Shown: positions 33,110 through 41,528 of the stretch, piece by piece
How positions within the stretch are numbered: position 1 is the first letter of the stretch
How the letters are laid out: each line of letters starts with the position of its first letter
Source: Desulfomicrobium baculatum DSM 4028
GTDB taxonomy: Bacteria; Desulfobacterota; Desulfovibrionia; Desulfovibrionales; Desulfomicrobiaceae
Assembly: GCF_000023225.1 (NCBI RefSeq)
Contig: NC_013173.1
Coordinates: forward strand, 186,001 to 250,000
Length of the DNA stretch: 64,000 bases
Reading direction: 5' to 3'
Made by a program: the position numbers and the translations under genes
The notes under the pieces: model-generated
Seen by the model: the letters and a program-made list of their open reading frames with translations, nothing else
What the model was told of the DNA's origin: nothing
The model's database searches: none

Positions 33110-34771
33110 TCACTCCTTGGTGATGGTGTCCATGAGGGCAGCGCCCAGGGCGTTGCCGACTTCGTAATGCTCTGGAAAAATGGCATCTGTGCCAAGCCGC
33201 GCGGCCACCGCAGGCAAAAGGAACGGAGCGGCCGCGCCGATGCCGATGATGCGGGGACGAACCCGGACCGTGATGTCCAGGAGCTCGTTTGGCCCGGAGT
33301 GGTTGAAAAAACGGGCCAGGGCCGGTCCGACTTCCCGGTTGCCCAGCGCGGTGAGGATGGTGGCGGCGATGGTTGCGTGGGCTTTTTCAAGCACATGCTC
33401 GCAGAACGCTTCCGGAGCAAGGCGCAGCAGCGCGGCCAGCACGCGTGCCCCATCCATGGCGGGCCTGGCGTCACCCAGGCGCAGGCGTCCGAGCACATGC
33501 AGGGCGTCTGTGGGAGTGAATCCGCAGGTGATGACCTGTTTTGCGGCCTGCAACCTGGCGATGGTTTTTTCCAGACTCGATTCGGCCAGCCCCAGCTCCT
33601 GCCGCAGGCGCACGGGCGTGGCCGGTCCATGCTCGGCCAGCCAGCGCAGGACCCGGTCGTCCTTGGGCTCGGTGCCCGGAGCCAGCTGTACGCACTGGGC
33701 GCAGAGGTCCGCGCCGAGCCAGTCTTCGGGGCGCGTCATGGTCTCAAGGGCCGCGCCATCAAGATGCAGGTGGATCTGGGACAGCGGCACGACCCGGGCC
33801 GGACCAAGGGAAAGTCCGCCGTTTTCGACACGCGCCAGACTGTCGCCGCCAATGCCTACGGTGTACATCTCCACGGCCCGCACATGCGTGCGCCAGGAGC
33901 CGATAGTCATGCCCTCCTCGCGGACCACGGGCAGGCCGTCCTTGATCAGGGTGATGTCCGTGGTGGTGCCGCCCACATCCACGACCAGCGCCGTCTCGCC
34001 TTTGGCTGCGTGGACGCCGAACAGGGCCGTGGCCGCCGGGCCGCTGGCCACGGTGGCCGAAGAATTGCGGACGGCATCCTGCAGGTCCATGCTCTGGCAG
34101 TCCCCGCGCACGATGCGCACCGGACAGGACAGGCCAAGGCGCTGCATGGACAGGGCGATGCTGCGCAGGAAGTCCTGCATGACGGGCAAGAGGCGGGCGT
34201 TCAGCACGGCCGTGGCCGCGCGTTCTTCCATGCCCGGGCGGGTGCTGGCCTGGTGGGAGCAGAACACGGGCCTGGGGTCCATGAGTTCAATGGCCTTGGC
34301 CGCGACCAGTTCGTGGGTCGGGTCCTCGAAGGCGAGCATGGCGCAGACGGCGTAGGCATCCACATGACCCTTCATGGCGGCGATGCCCTGGATCAGAAAA
34401 TCCATGCCCAGCGGTTCTGATTCGACGCCTCTGGCCTTGTGCCCGCCGGGGATGAAGCGCATGTCCGCCGCCGGGATGCGCAGGCGCTTGTCGTGGCCGA
34501 TGACGAAGAGTCCGACCTCCGCCCCTTTGTCCTCCACGAGCGCATTGGTGGCCAGGGTCGTGGACACGGTCACCAGCTCGACTTTTTGCGGATCCAGGCC
34601 CGAGGCCAGGAGCACGTTCTCCAGGCTGCGGGCGATGGCCCTGGCCGGGTCGTGGGGGGTGGTCGGGGTCTTGACGCCGGCCAGAACCCGACCCGATGAA
34701 CGGTCGAGAGCTATGGCATCCGTATAGGTGCCGCCGGTGTCGATGCCGATGACGCAGTGTGGTGAGGACAT
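33110..34771 (-). CDS. HyuA-like hydantoinase/oxoprolinase family protein
   Basis: A 553-residue protein of the actin-fold hydantoinase/5-oxoprolinase/acetone carboxylase family. The N-terminal ATP-binding part begins VIGIDTGGTYTDAIALD, with VTVSTTLATNALVED following. The second part has SGPAATALFGVHAA, ALVVDVGGTTTDITLIKDG and GIGGDS. Family enzymes open lactam rings or carboxylate ketones using ATP and normally need a HyuB-type partner, absent here. Its C-terminal third carries a helix-turn-helix-like stretch (RQELGLAESSLEKTIARLQ), seen in the long stand-alone branch of this family. AAGGAAA precedes the ATG. It is divergent from korA. Confidence 0.85.
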   Translation of the reverse strand: MSSPHCVIGIDTGGTYTDAIALDRSSGRVLAGVKTPTTPHDPARAIARSLENVLLASGLDPQKVELVTVSTTLATNALVEDKGAEVGLFVIGHDKRLRIPAADMRFIPGGHKARGVESEPLGMDFLIQGIAAMKGHVDAYAVCAMLAFEDPTHELVAAKAIELMDPRPVFCSHQASTRPGMEERAATAVLNARLLPVMQDFLRSIALSMQRLGLSCPVRIVRGDCQSMDLQDAVRNSSATVASGPAATALFGVHAAKGETALVVDVGGTTTDITLIKDGLPVVREEGMTIGSWRTHVRAVEMYTVGIGGDSLARVENGGLSLGPARVVPLSQIHLHLDGAALETMTRPEDWLGADLCAQCVQLAPGTEPKDDRVLRWLAEHGPATPVRLRQELGLAESSLEKTIARLQAAKQVITCGFTPTDALHVLGRLRLGDARPAMDGARVLAALLRLAPEAFCEHVLEKAHATIAATILTALGNREVGPALARFFNHSGPNELLDITVRVRPRIIGIGAAAPFLLPAVAARLGTDAIFPEHYEVGNALGAALMDTITKE

Positions 34772-34992
34772 GAAAATTTCCTTTCTAAGGATGAGCCTTC
34801 AGACGCGATTGCCTTAAGGATTTCCGCCAGTCCCGTCCAGTGGGACGGTGCGTTGGAAGGATCCGGGAATGCCGCTTTTTTATGACGATCATCCGCCGGT
34901 GGTTGTATCCTTCCGCAAAATATGCCAGCAGGAAGATGGTCGAAATTCATGTCGCGGAATCGCCGCGCGCATGGGCAACCAAGGAGATATTC

Positions 34993-36687
34993 GTGCACGA
35001 AGAACTGCATTTGATCATGGGAGGGGAGGCCGGTCAGGGCCTGGATACCGTGTCCGGGCTGCTGGTGAAGGCCGTGGTCCGCTCGGGCAGGCATCTGCTC
35101 GGGGCCCATCATGTCATGTCCCGGGTACGGGGCGGGCACAACAATTTTCGCCTGCGCATCGGCTCGCGTCCCGTGCAGGGACCGCCGGATACCTTTCACC
35201 TGCTGGCGGCCATGAGCCGGGAGAGCGTGGATCTGCACAAGGACAAGCTCAAGGATCCGGGCATCATCCTGGCCGACGCGGCCTGGGAGCTGCCTGCGCG
35301 TCCCGGCATGGTGGCCATCCCCTTTGAGGAGCTCGCGTCGCGTCCTGTGTTCCGCAACGTGGCCTTGCTTGGCGTGATCGGGGCCATGCTGGGCCTTGAG
35401 GCATCCCTGTTCGAGGAACAGCTAAAGGAAGAGTTCAGCGACAAGGGGGAAAAGATCGTCTCCAGCAACCTCGATGTGCTGGCGTCTTCCATGAAGTGGG
35501 CCGTTGAAAATGCGCCGAGCCTGCCCCTGCCCAAAGCCGATGCCTCGATCAAGATGCTCAGCATGGACGGTAACCAGGCCGTGGTTCTGGGCGCGCTGGC
35601 GGCCGGGGTGCGTTTTTGCGGCTACTATCCCATGTCTCCGGCGACTTCCATCGCTGAAGGGTTGGTGCAGATGGCTGTTGAAATGGGCGTCGTGGTGGAG
35701 CAGGCCGAGGATGAGATCGCGGCCGCGAACATGGCGCTGGGCGCGTCCTACGCCGGAGCGCGGAGCATCGTGCCCACCTCCGGCGGCGGGTTCGCTCTCA
35801 TGACCGAGGCCGTCAGCCTGGCCGGAGTCTCGGAGACGCCCGTGGTCTTTGTCGTGGTGCAGCGCCCCGGCCCGGCCACGGGTCTGGCCACGCGCACGGA
35901 GCAGGCGGATCTGGAACTTGTGCTCTATGCCGGGCATGGCGAATTTCCACGCGCCATCCTCGCTCCGGCCACGCTGGAGGATTGCTTTTATCTGACCCAT
36001 AAGGCGTTTGATCTGGCCGAAAAAAGCCAGGGCCCGGTCTTCGTGCTCTCGGACCAGTATCTGGCCAGCGCCCCGCGGTCTGTCGCGCCCTTTGATCTGG
36101 AGGTGCTTGCGCCCATTGCGGAGCCTGACCTGAACGATGCCGAGCCGGAGAACTACCGTCGCTACAACTGGGACAATCCCATATCCCCCCGGCGCATCCC
36201 CGGGCACGGGCAGAGCCTGGTCCTGGCCGATTCCCATGAACACGACGAGGCCGGACACATCATCGAGGACGGAGGCATCCGCGTGCGCATGCAGGACAAG
36301 CGCCAGGCCAAGATGGAGGTGATCCTGTCAGAAGTCCTGCCGCCGGAGTTCTCGGGCGACGAAGAGCCGGACCTGCTGCTGGTCGGCTGGGGATCCACCT
36401 GCGAGGTCTTGCGCGAAGTGACCGCAGGCCTGCGCGCAAGCGGGGTCAAGGCCGCCTGCCTGTGCTTCACCCAGGTCTGGCCTCTGATTCCCGAAACCTT
36501 CATGCCGCGTCTTGAAGCGGCACGGACAGTCGTGACGGTGGAAGGGAACAGCACCGCCCAGTTCGCGGGCCTGCTGCGCAAGACCACAGGTTTTCACATC
36601 CACGACACCGTTCTGCGCTATGACGGCCGGACCCTGACGGCCGGGTTCGTCATGGAGCGGCTGCAGCCCATCCTGGAGGCTTTATGA
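34993..36687 (+). CDS. korA: 2-oxoacid:ferredoxin oxidoreductase, fused gamma-alpha subunit
   Basis: A 564-residue protein. Residues about 1-185 are the gamma domain (LIMGGEAGQGLDTVSGLLVKA, HHVMSRVRGGHNNFRLRI). Residues about 200-560 are the alpha pyrimidine-binding domain (GNQAVVLGALAAGVRFCGYYPMSPATSIAEGL, QAEDEIAAANMALGASYAGARS, TSGGGFALMTE). The start is the GTG at 34993, six bases after a perfect AAGGAG; this fits the family N terminus better than the longer frame from 34840. With korB it oxidises a 2-oxoacid (2-oxoglutarate is most likely) to acyl-CoA and reduces ferredoxin. ATGA overlap with korB. Confidence 0.9.
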   Translation: MHEELHLIMGGEAGQGLDTVSGLLVKAVVRSGRHLLGAHHVMSRVRGGHNNFRLRIGSRPVQGPPDTFHLLAAMSRESVDLHKDKLKDPGIILADAAWELPARPGMVAIPFEELASRPVFRNVALLGVIGAMLGLEASLFEEQLKEEFSDKGEKIVSSNLDVLASSMKWAVENAPSLPLPKADASIKMLSMDGNQAVVLGALAAGVRFCGYYPMSPATSIAEGLVQMAVEMGVVVEQAEDEIAAANMALGASYAGARSIVPTSGGGFALMTEAVSLAGVSETPVVFVVVQRPGPATGLATRTEQADLELVLYAGHGEFPRAILAPATLEDCFYLTHKAFDLAEKSQGPVFVLSDQYLASAPRSVAPFDLEVLAPIAEPDLNDAEPENYRRYNWDNPISPRRIPGHGQSLVLADSHEHDEAGHIIEDGGIRVRMQDKRQAKMEVILSEVLPPEFSGDEEPDLLLVGWGSTCEVLREVTAGLRASGVKAACLCFTQVWPLIPETFMPRLEAARTVVTVEGNSTAQFAGLLRKTTGFHIHDTVLRYDGRTLTAGFVMERLQPILEAL

Positions 36688-37529
36688 TCGACACCAAGAC
36701 CTACGGCGAATTCAAGACCAGCTGGTGCCCCGGCTGCGGCAATCATGACGTGCTCGTGGCCGTCAAGGACGCCCTGGCCGATCAGGGCATTTTGCCGCAT
36801 CAGTTCGTGATGGTCTCCGGCATCGGCCAGGCGGCCAAGATCGTGCACTATCTCAAATGCAACGGTTTCAACGGGCTGCACGGGCGCGCCCTGTCCCCGG
36901 CCCAGGCCATCAAGCTGGCTAGTCCGGAGATGACCGTGCTGGTGGAGTCGGGTGACGGCTGCACCTACGGCGAGGGCGGAAACCATTTCCTGGCCGCCAT
37001 CCGCCGCAACGTGAACATCACCCTCATCGTGCATGACAATCAGATCTACGGCCTGACCAAGGGACAATCGAGCCCCACGACCATGACCGGGCACAAGACC
37101 AAGAACAACCCCCTGGGCGTCTTCGATCAGCCTTTCAATCCCGTGGCCGTGGCCGTGGCCATGCGCGCCTCTTTCGTGGCCCGGACCTTCTCGGGGTTTC
37201 ATGAGCATGCCGTGCAGACCATCGTGCAGGCCATGCGGCACCCCGGCTTCGCCCTGGTGGACATGCACTCGCCCTGCATTTCGTTCAACAAGGTCAACAC
37301 CTTTGCCTGGTACAAGGCCCGGTGCAAGGAAGCGAGCCATGATCCCAAGGACTGGGCCGCCGCCATGACCGTGGCCCAGACTTTCGGCGAGGAAATTCCC
37401 ATCGGCGTGCTGTTTCGCGAGGAGCGGCCTTCCAAGGACACGATGCTTCCGCAGTGCGCAGACGGCGCTCTGTATAGCAAGGCGGTGGACATGGCGGCCG
37501 TGAAACGGTGCATGCTCGCCTACGCCTGA
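36684..37529 (+). CDS. korB: 2-oxoacid:ferredoxin oxidoreductase, beta (TPP-binding) subunit
   Basis: A 281-residue thiamine diphosphate subunit. WCPGCGNHD holds two cluster cysteines; the TPP motif is GDGCTYGEGGNHFLAAIRRNVNITLIVHDNQIYGLTKGQSSPT; later come HPGFALVDMHSPCISFN and a cysteine-bearing tail. This is the KorB/PorB build. Its start overlaps the korA stop by four bases. No separate delta ferredoxin subunit is present, as in other two-subunit enzymes. Confidence 0.93.
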   Translation: MIDTKTYGEFKTSWCPGCGNHDVLVAVKDALADQGILPHQFVMVSGIGQAAKIVHYLKCNGFNGLHGRALSPAQAIKLASPEMTVLVESGDGCTYGEGGNHFLAAIRRNVNITLIVHDNQIYGLTKGQSSPTTMTGHKTKNNPLGVFDQPFNPVAVAVAMRASFVARTFSGFHEHAVQTIVQAMRHPGFALVDMHSPCISFNKVNTFAWYKARCKEASHDPKDWAAAMTVAQTFGEEIPIGVLFREERPSKDTMLPQCADGALYSKAVDMAAVKRCMLAYA

Positions 37530-37596
37530 CCCCGGGAGCGTCTTGCCAAGTGACGGGCATACGGGTAGGGCCACAAAAAAAAAGAAGGAGAGTTCC

Positions 37597-37878
37597 ATGG
37601 CCAAAGCACGTGCCCGTCACATTCTGGTGGCAACCGAAGAGGTTTGCCAGGCTCTGAAAAAGAAGATCACCGAAGAGGGCGGAGATTTCGCCGAGATCGC
37701 CCGCAATTATTCACAGTGCCCGTCCGGCAAGCGCGGCGGAGATCTGGGCACATTCGGCCCCGGTCAGATGGTGGCAGAATTCGACCAGGTTTGCTTCAAC
37801 GAGGCCGTCGGCGTCGTGCACGGACCGGTCAAGACCCAGTTCGGCTTTCACCTGGTGGAAGTGACCGAGCGCTCCTAA
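37597..37878 (+). CDS. Parvulin-type peptidyl-prolyl isomerase (PpiC-like)
   Basis: A 93-residue single-domain rotamase of PpiC type: ARHILVATEEVCQALKKKI, GGDFAEIARNYSQCPSGKRGGDLGTFGPGQMV and VKTQFGFHLVEV are the three parvulin blocks. No signal peptide, so it is cytoplasmic, like E. coli PpiC. GAAGGAGA precedes the ATG by seven bases. It is 67 bases after korB and may be on the same transcript, ending at the terminator at about 37906. Confidence 0.95.
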   Translation: MAKARARHILVATEEVCQALKKKITEEGGDFAEIARNYSQCPSGKRGGDLGTFGPGQMVAEFDQVCFNEAVGVVHGPVKTQFGFHLVEVTERS

Positions 37879-37905
37879 AAGGCAGGGCGCTGAGCCTGTC
37901 TGTGA

Positions 37906-37937
37906 AAACCGGGCTGCTTGGTGGTCCGGTTTTTTTT
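37906..37937 (+). terminator. Intrinsic terminator after the parvulin gene
   Basis: A seven-base stem AAACCGG/CCGGTTT with a 13-base loop and an eight-T tract, 27 bases past the parvulin stop. Confidence 0.75.
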
Positions 37938-37949
37938 GGGGAAGAGAAG

Positions 37950-38029
37950 AAAATGGGACCTCTGGGACGTATGGGGGCGTATAAAAAAGATACCCCATGC
38001 GTCCCATAGGCCCCATAGGTCCCATTTTT
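37950..38029 (+). promoter_or_regulatory. Long hairpin leader in front of mtnA (possible attenuator)
   Basis: AAAATGGGACC on the left pairs with GGTCCCATTTT on the right. An inner stem (GGGACG.ATGGGG with CCCCATGCGTCCC, and GTAT with ATAC) closes on an A-rich loop. The right side holds a nine-base tandem (CCCATAGGC, CCCATAGGT, CCCAT) that allows alternative pairings. It ends in six T residues only a few bases before the mtnA ribosome site AAGAGGA, so it could act as a terminator/antiterminator or block the ribosome site. Confidence 0.45.
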
Positions 38030-38042
38030 TAAGAGGAACTCC

Positions 38043-39089
38043 ATGGAAGATCACATTCAGTTCGATGCCGATGCCTGCGCCCTCCTGCTCCTGGACCAGC
38101 GCAAACTGCCCCTGGTGGAAGAGACTTATCCCTGCCGCACGGTGGAGGACGTCATCTACGCCCTGCAGACCATGGTCGTGCGCGGGGCGCCTGCCATCGG
38201 CGTCAGCGCCGCCTACGGATGCCGCATAGCGCTGAAGCAGGCCATGGCGGCCGGAGCGTATTGGCGCAACGAGCTTGAGCGCCTGCTTTCCATGCTGGCC
38301 CAGGCCCGGCCCACGGCGGTCAATCTGGCCTGGGCCGTGGGCGTGATGCGCGAGGCCGGAGCAGGCATCCAGGACCCGCGCGAACTGGGCGAGGTCTGGT
38401 CGGCGCTGGCCATGAAGATCCACGCCGAGGACATTGCCATGAACAAGGCCATGGGCCGTTTCGGCGGGGCTTTGCTGGACGACGGCGACACGGTCATGAC
38501 CCACTGCAACGCCGGAGCCCTGGCCACGGCCGGGTACGGTACGGCCCTGGGCGTGATCCGGGGCGCGGTGGACATGGGTAAGAAGATTTCCGTCATCGCC
38601 AACGAGACCCGGCCTTTTCTGCAGGGCGCGCGGCTCACGGCCTATGAACTGCACAAGGATTCCATCCCCGTCACCGTGGCCTGCGACAACGCCTGTTCGC
38701 TGCTGATGAAGCGCGGGCTGGTGCACAAGGTCGTGGTCGGGGCGGATCGCATCGTGGCCAATGGCGACGTGGCCAACAAGATCGGCACCTCCGGCGTGGC
38801 CATCCTGGCCCGGCATTACGGCATCCCTTTCTACGTGGCTGCGCCCAGTTCCACCTTCGATCTGGCCACGCCCGACGGCAGCCTCATTCCCATCGAGGAT
38901 CGCACCCCGCTGGAAGTGACCCATGTGGGAAGTACGCAGATAACCCCGGACGGAGTCCCGGTTTTCAATTTTGCATTCGATGTCACGGATCATTCGCTGA
39001 TCACGGGCATCATCACTGAACGCGGGGTTCTTTCCCCTCCCTACACATCGAGTATCGCCGATATCATCGGCCAGGACCCAAGATCATGA
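38043..39089 (+). CDS. mtnA: S-methyl-5-thioribose-1-phosphate isomerase
   Basis: A 348-residue enzyme of the methionine salvage pathway, converting methylthioribose-1-phosphate to methylthioribulose-1-phosphate. Family blocks: [14 protein letters not shown] near residue 50, [19 protein letters not shown] (catalytic Cys), [42 protein letters not shown] with the catalytic Asp, and [12 protein letters not shown]. The rest of the salvage pathway is not in the window. The stop overlaps the der start by four bases (ATGA), an unexpected operon partner. Confidence 0.95.
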   Translation: MEDHIQFDADACALLLLDQRKLPLVEETYPCRTVEDVIYALQTMVVRGAPAIGVSAAYGCRIALKQAMAAGAYWRNELERLLSMLAQARPTAVNLAWAVGVMREAGAGIQDPRELGEVWSALAMKIHAEDIAMNKAMGRFGGALLDDGDTVMTHCNAGALATAGYGTALGVIRGAVDMGKKISVIANETRPFLQGARLTAYELHKDSIPVTVACDNACSLLMKRGLVHKVVVGADRIVANGDVANKIGTSGVAILARHYGIPFYVAAPSSTFDLATPDGSLIPIEDRTPLEVTHVGSTQITPDGVPVFNFAFDVTDHSLITGIITERGVLSPPYTSSIADIIGQDPRS

Positions 39090-40423
39090 ACCAGCACCTT
39101 CCCATGGTGGCCCTTATCGGGCGTCCCAACGTGGGCAAATCCACTCTTTTCAACCGCCTCATCAAAAGGCGGGTCTCCATTACCCACGACATGGCCGGCG
39201 TGACCCGGGACAGCATCTTCAGCGAGGTGCGCGGCGAGACGCGCACCTACATGCTCATCGACACGGGCGGACTTGTTCCCGACTCCAGCGACGAGATCGA
39301 GATCAGCATCTTTGACCAGGCCAGAGAGGCCATGGCCGGAGCGGACCTGATCCTGTTCATTGTCGACGGCCGGACCGGGTTGCACCCCCAGGACGAGCAG
39401 GTCGGGCAGTATCTGCGCCAGAGCGGCAAGGAAGTGCGCGTCCTCGTCAACAAGGTGGACGGCCCCGAGCAGGAAGAAACCCTGGCGGCGGATTTTTACA
39501 GCCTGGGCTTTCCCCTGCAGTGCGTGTCCGCCTCCCACGGTTTCGGCATGGGCGATCTGCGTGAGATGATCGAAACGGCGCTGCCGAAGGACGAGTGCGA
39601 AAACGTCGAGCAGCCCCAGGGAGGCCTCAAGATCGCCCTGCTTGGCCGCCCCAACGCGGGCAAGTCCTCGACCATCAACGCGCTTCTGGGCAAGAAGCGG
39701 CTCATGGTCAGCGCCGAGGCCGGCACCACCCGCGACTGCGTGGACGTGACCGTGCAGCGCGGCGGCAAGACCTACACCTTTGTGGACACCGCCGGGGTGC
39801 GCCGCAAGTCCAAGGTCATCGATTCCCTGGAATATTTCAGCGTCGTGCACTCCATGCAGGCCGCCAAGCAGGCCGACGTGGTCGTGCTGGTGCTCGACAT
39901 CATGGACGGCGTGGTCGGGCAGGACAAACGGCTGTTGTCCTTTCTGGACACGGAGAAGGTTCCCTTTGTCATCGTCGTCAACAAGATCGATCTCTTGAGC
40001 AAGGATCAGCTGGCCAAGACCAAAAAGGATCTGGTGGACCAGTTCGCTTTCTGCGCCCATGTGCCGGTTCTCTATTCCTCGTCCGTGTCCATGGCGGGGC
40101 TGGGCGGGCTTTTGCCCCTGATCGAGAAGCTCTGGGAGCAGTGCGGCCAGCGCGTGACCACGGGCGAACTCAACCGCCTGGTCAAGATGGTCACCGAACG
40201 GCATCAGCCGCCGGTCATGGGCGGTCGCCGGGGCAAGATCTACTACATGACCCAGGCCGACTCCCGGCCGCCGACCTTCGTCTTCTTCGTCAACGACGAG
40301 AAGCTCTTTCACGGCAGTTACGTGCGCTATCTGGAAAATCAGCTACGCAAGGTCTTCCGCATGGACAAGACGCCCATCCGCATGGTCTTCCGTTCCAGCC
40401 ACGACAACGAAAAAGGCAAGTAG
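39086..40423 (+). CDS. der: Ribosome-assembly GTPase Der (EngA)
   Basis: A 445-residue protein with two tandem GTPase domains. The first has [13 protein letters not shown] and NKVD (about 12-170); the second has [13 protein letters not shown] and NKID (about 180-350). A C-terminal KH-like domain (about 355-440) follows. Der is essential for 50S subunit maturation. Translation is probably coupled to mtnA by the four-base overlap. Confidence 0.96.
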   Translation: MNQHLPMVALIGRPNVGKSTLFNRLIKRRVSITHDMAGVTRDSIFSEVRGETRTYMLIDTGGLVPDSSDEIEISIFDQAREAMAGADLILFIVDGRTGLHPQDEQVGQYLRQSGKEVRVLVNKVDGPEQEETLAADFYSLGFPLQCVSASHGFGMGDLREMIETALPKDECENVEQPQGGLKIALLGRPNAGKSSTINALLGKKRLMVSAEAGTTRDCVDVTVQRGGKTYTFVDTAGVRRKSKVIDSLEYFSVVHSMQAAKQADVVVLVLDIMDGVVGQDKRLLSFLDTEKVPFVIVVNKIDLLSKDQLAKTKKDLVDQFAFCAHVPVLYSSSVSMAGLGGLLPLIEKLWEQCGQRVTTGELNRLVKMVTERHQPPVMGGRRGKIYYMTQADSRPPTFVFFVNDEKLFHGSYVRYLENQLRKVFRMDKTPIRMVFRSSHDNEKGK

Positions 40424-40522
40424 GACCGGGCTCCCTTGACCGGGCTTTGGCCATGTCCTAGTGTCCGTCCACGCCCCGGACCGCGAGTTCCGGGCCATAA
40501 AAAGACGCCCAAAGGAGGATGT

Positions 40523-41446
40523 ATGGTTCAGAAAGCTGACAAGATTTGGTTCGACGGTAAGCTCGTGCCCTGGGACGAGGCGCAGGTCCACGTTCTGACC
40601 CACACCCTGCATTACGGCGTAGGCGTTTTCGAGGGCATCCGCTGCTACGTCTGTTCCGACGGAAGCTCGGCCGTATTCCGGTTGCAGGAGCATGTGGAGA
40701 GGCTCTTTCTGTCGGCCAAGATCAACGAGATGGTCATCCCCTTCACGCAGCAGCAGATTTTCGACGCCATCATCGACACCTTGAAAGCCAACCGCCAGCC
40801 CGAGGGCTACGTCCGGCCCCTGTGCTTCATCGGCGCCGGAGCCATGGGCGTCTTTCCCGGCGACAACCCCATCCAGACCATCATCGCCACCTGGCCGTGG
40901 GGCGCGTATCTTGGCGCCGAAGCCCTGGAGAAAGGCATCCGCATCAAGACCTCGACCTTCACCCGGCATCACGTCAACGTCATGATGACCAAGGCCAAGA
41001 CCTGCGGCAACTACGTCAACTCCGTGCTGGCCAAGCGCGAGGCCCTGGCCGACGGCTATCACGAGGCCCTCATGCTCGACGCCGAAGGGTATGTGTCCGA
41101 GGCGACCGGGGAAAATATTTTCATGGTCCGCAACGGCGTGGTCAAGACTCCGCCCCTGGGCTCCATCCTGGCCGGCATCACCCGCGAGACGCTCATGATC
41201 CTGGCCGAGGACCTCGGCTACACCGTCGTCGAGGACCGTTTCACCCGTGACGAGCTGTACTGCGCCGACGAGGCCTTTTTCACCGGTACGGCGGCGGAGG
41301 TCACGCCCATCCGCGAAATCGACCGCCGCACCATCGGCCAGGGCAGTCGCGGCCCGGTCACGGCGGCCTTGCAGGACGCCTATTTCAAGCTGCTGCGCGG
41401 CGACAATCCGAAGTACGGAAAGTGGCTGGCCCGCTACACGATCTAG
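40523..41446 (+). CDS. ilvE: Branched-chain amino acid aminotransferase
   Basis: A 307-residue class IV aminotransferase of the E. coli IlvE type. Motifs: [26 protein letters not shown] at the N terminus, [16 protein letters not shown], the Schiff-base lysine in [32 protein letters not shown] and the C-terminal [12 protein letters not shown]. It makes leucine, isoleucine and valine from their 2-oxoacids with glutamate. An excellent AAAGGAGG precedes the ATG at 40523. It is shorter and more typical than the paralog at 29089-30174. Confidence 0.94.
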   Translation: MVQKADKIWFDGKLVPWDEAQVHVLTHTLHYGVGVFEGIRCYVCSDGSSAVFRLQEHVERLFLSAKINEMVIPFTQQQIFDAIIDTLKANRQPEGYVRPLCFIGAGAMGVFPGDNPIQTIIATWPWGAYLGAEALEKGIRIKTSTFTRHHVNVMMTKAKTCGNYVNSVLAKREALADGYHEALMLDAEGYVSEATGENIFMVRNGVVKTPPLGSILAGITRETLMILAEDLGYTVVEDRFTRDELYCADEAFFTGTAAEVTPIREIDRRTIGQGSRGPVTAALQDAYFKLLRGDNPKYGKWLARYTI

Positions 41447-41468
41447 ACCTTTCGATCCTTGGACGCAT

Positions 41469-41495
41469 GCCGGGTTCCGCCTTGCGGGGCCCGGC
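41469..41495 (+). terminator. Possible weak terminator between ilvE and dnaX
   Basis: A GCCGGG/CCCGGC stem with an inner CCGC/GCGG pair set, followed by only a short GTTTC. It is 23 bases after the ilvE stop. The weak T tract makes read-through likely. Confidence 0.35.
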
Positions 41496-41528
41496 GTTTC
41501 ATGAACTTCCGCACCCCCTCCACGTACC

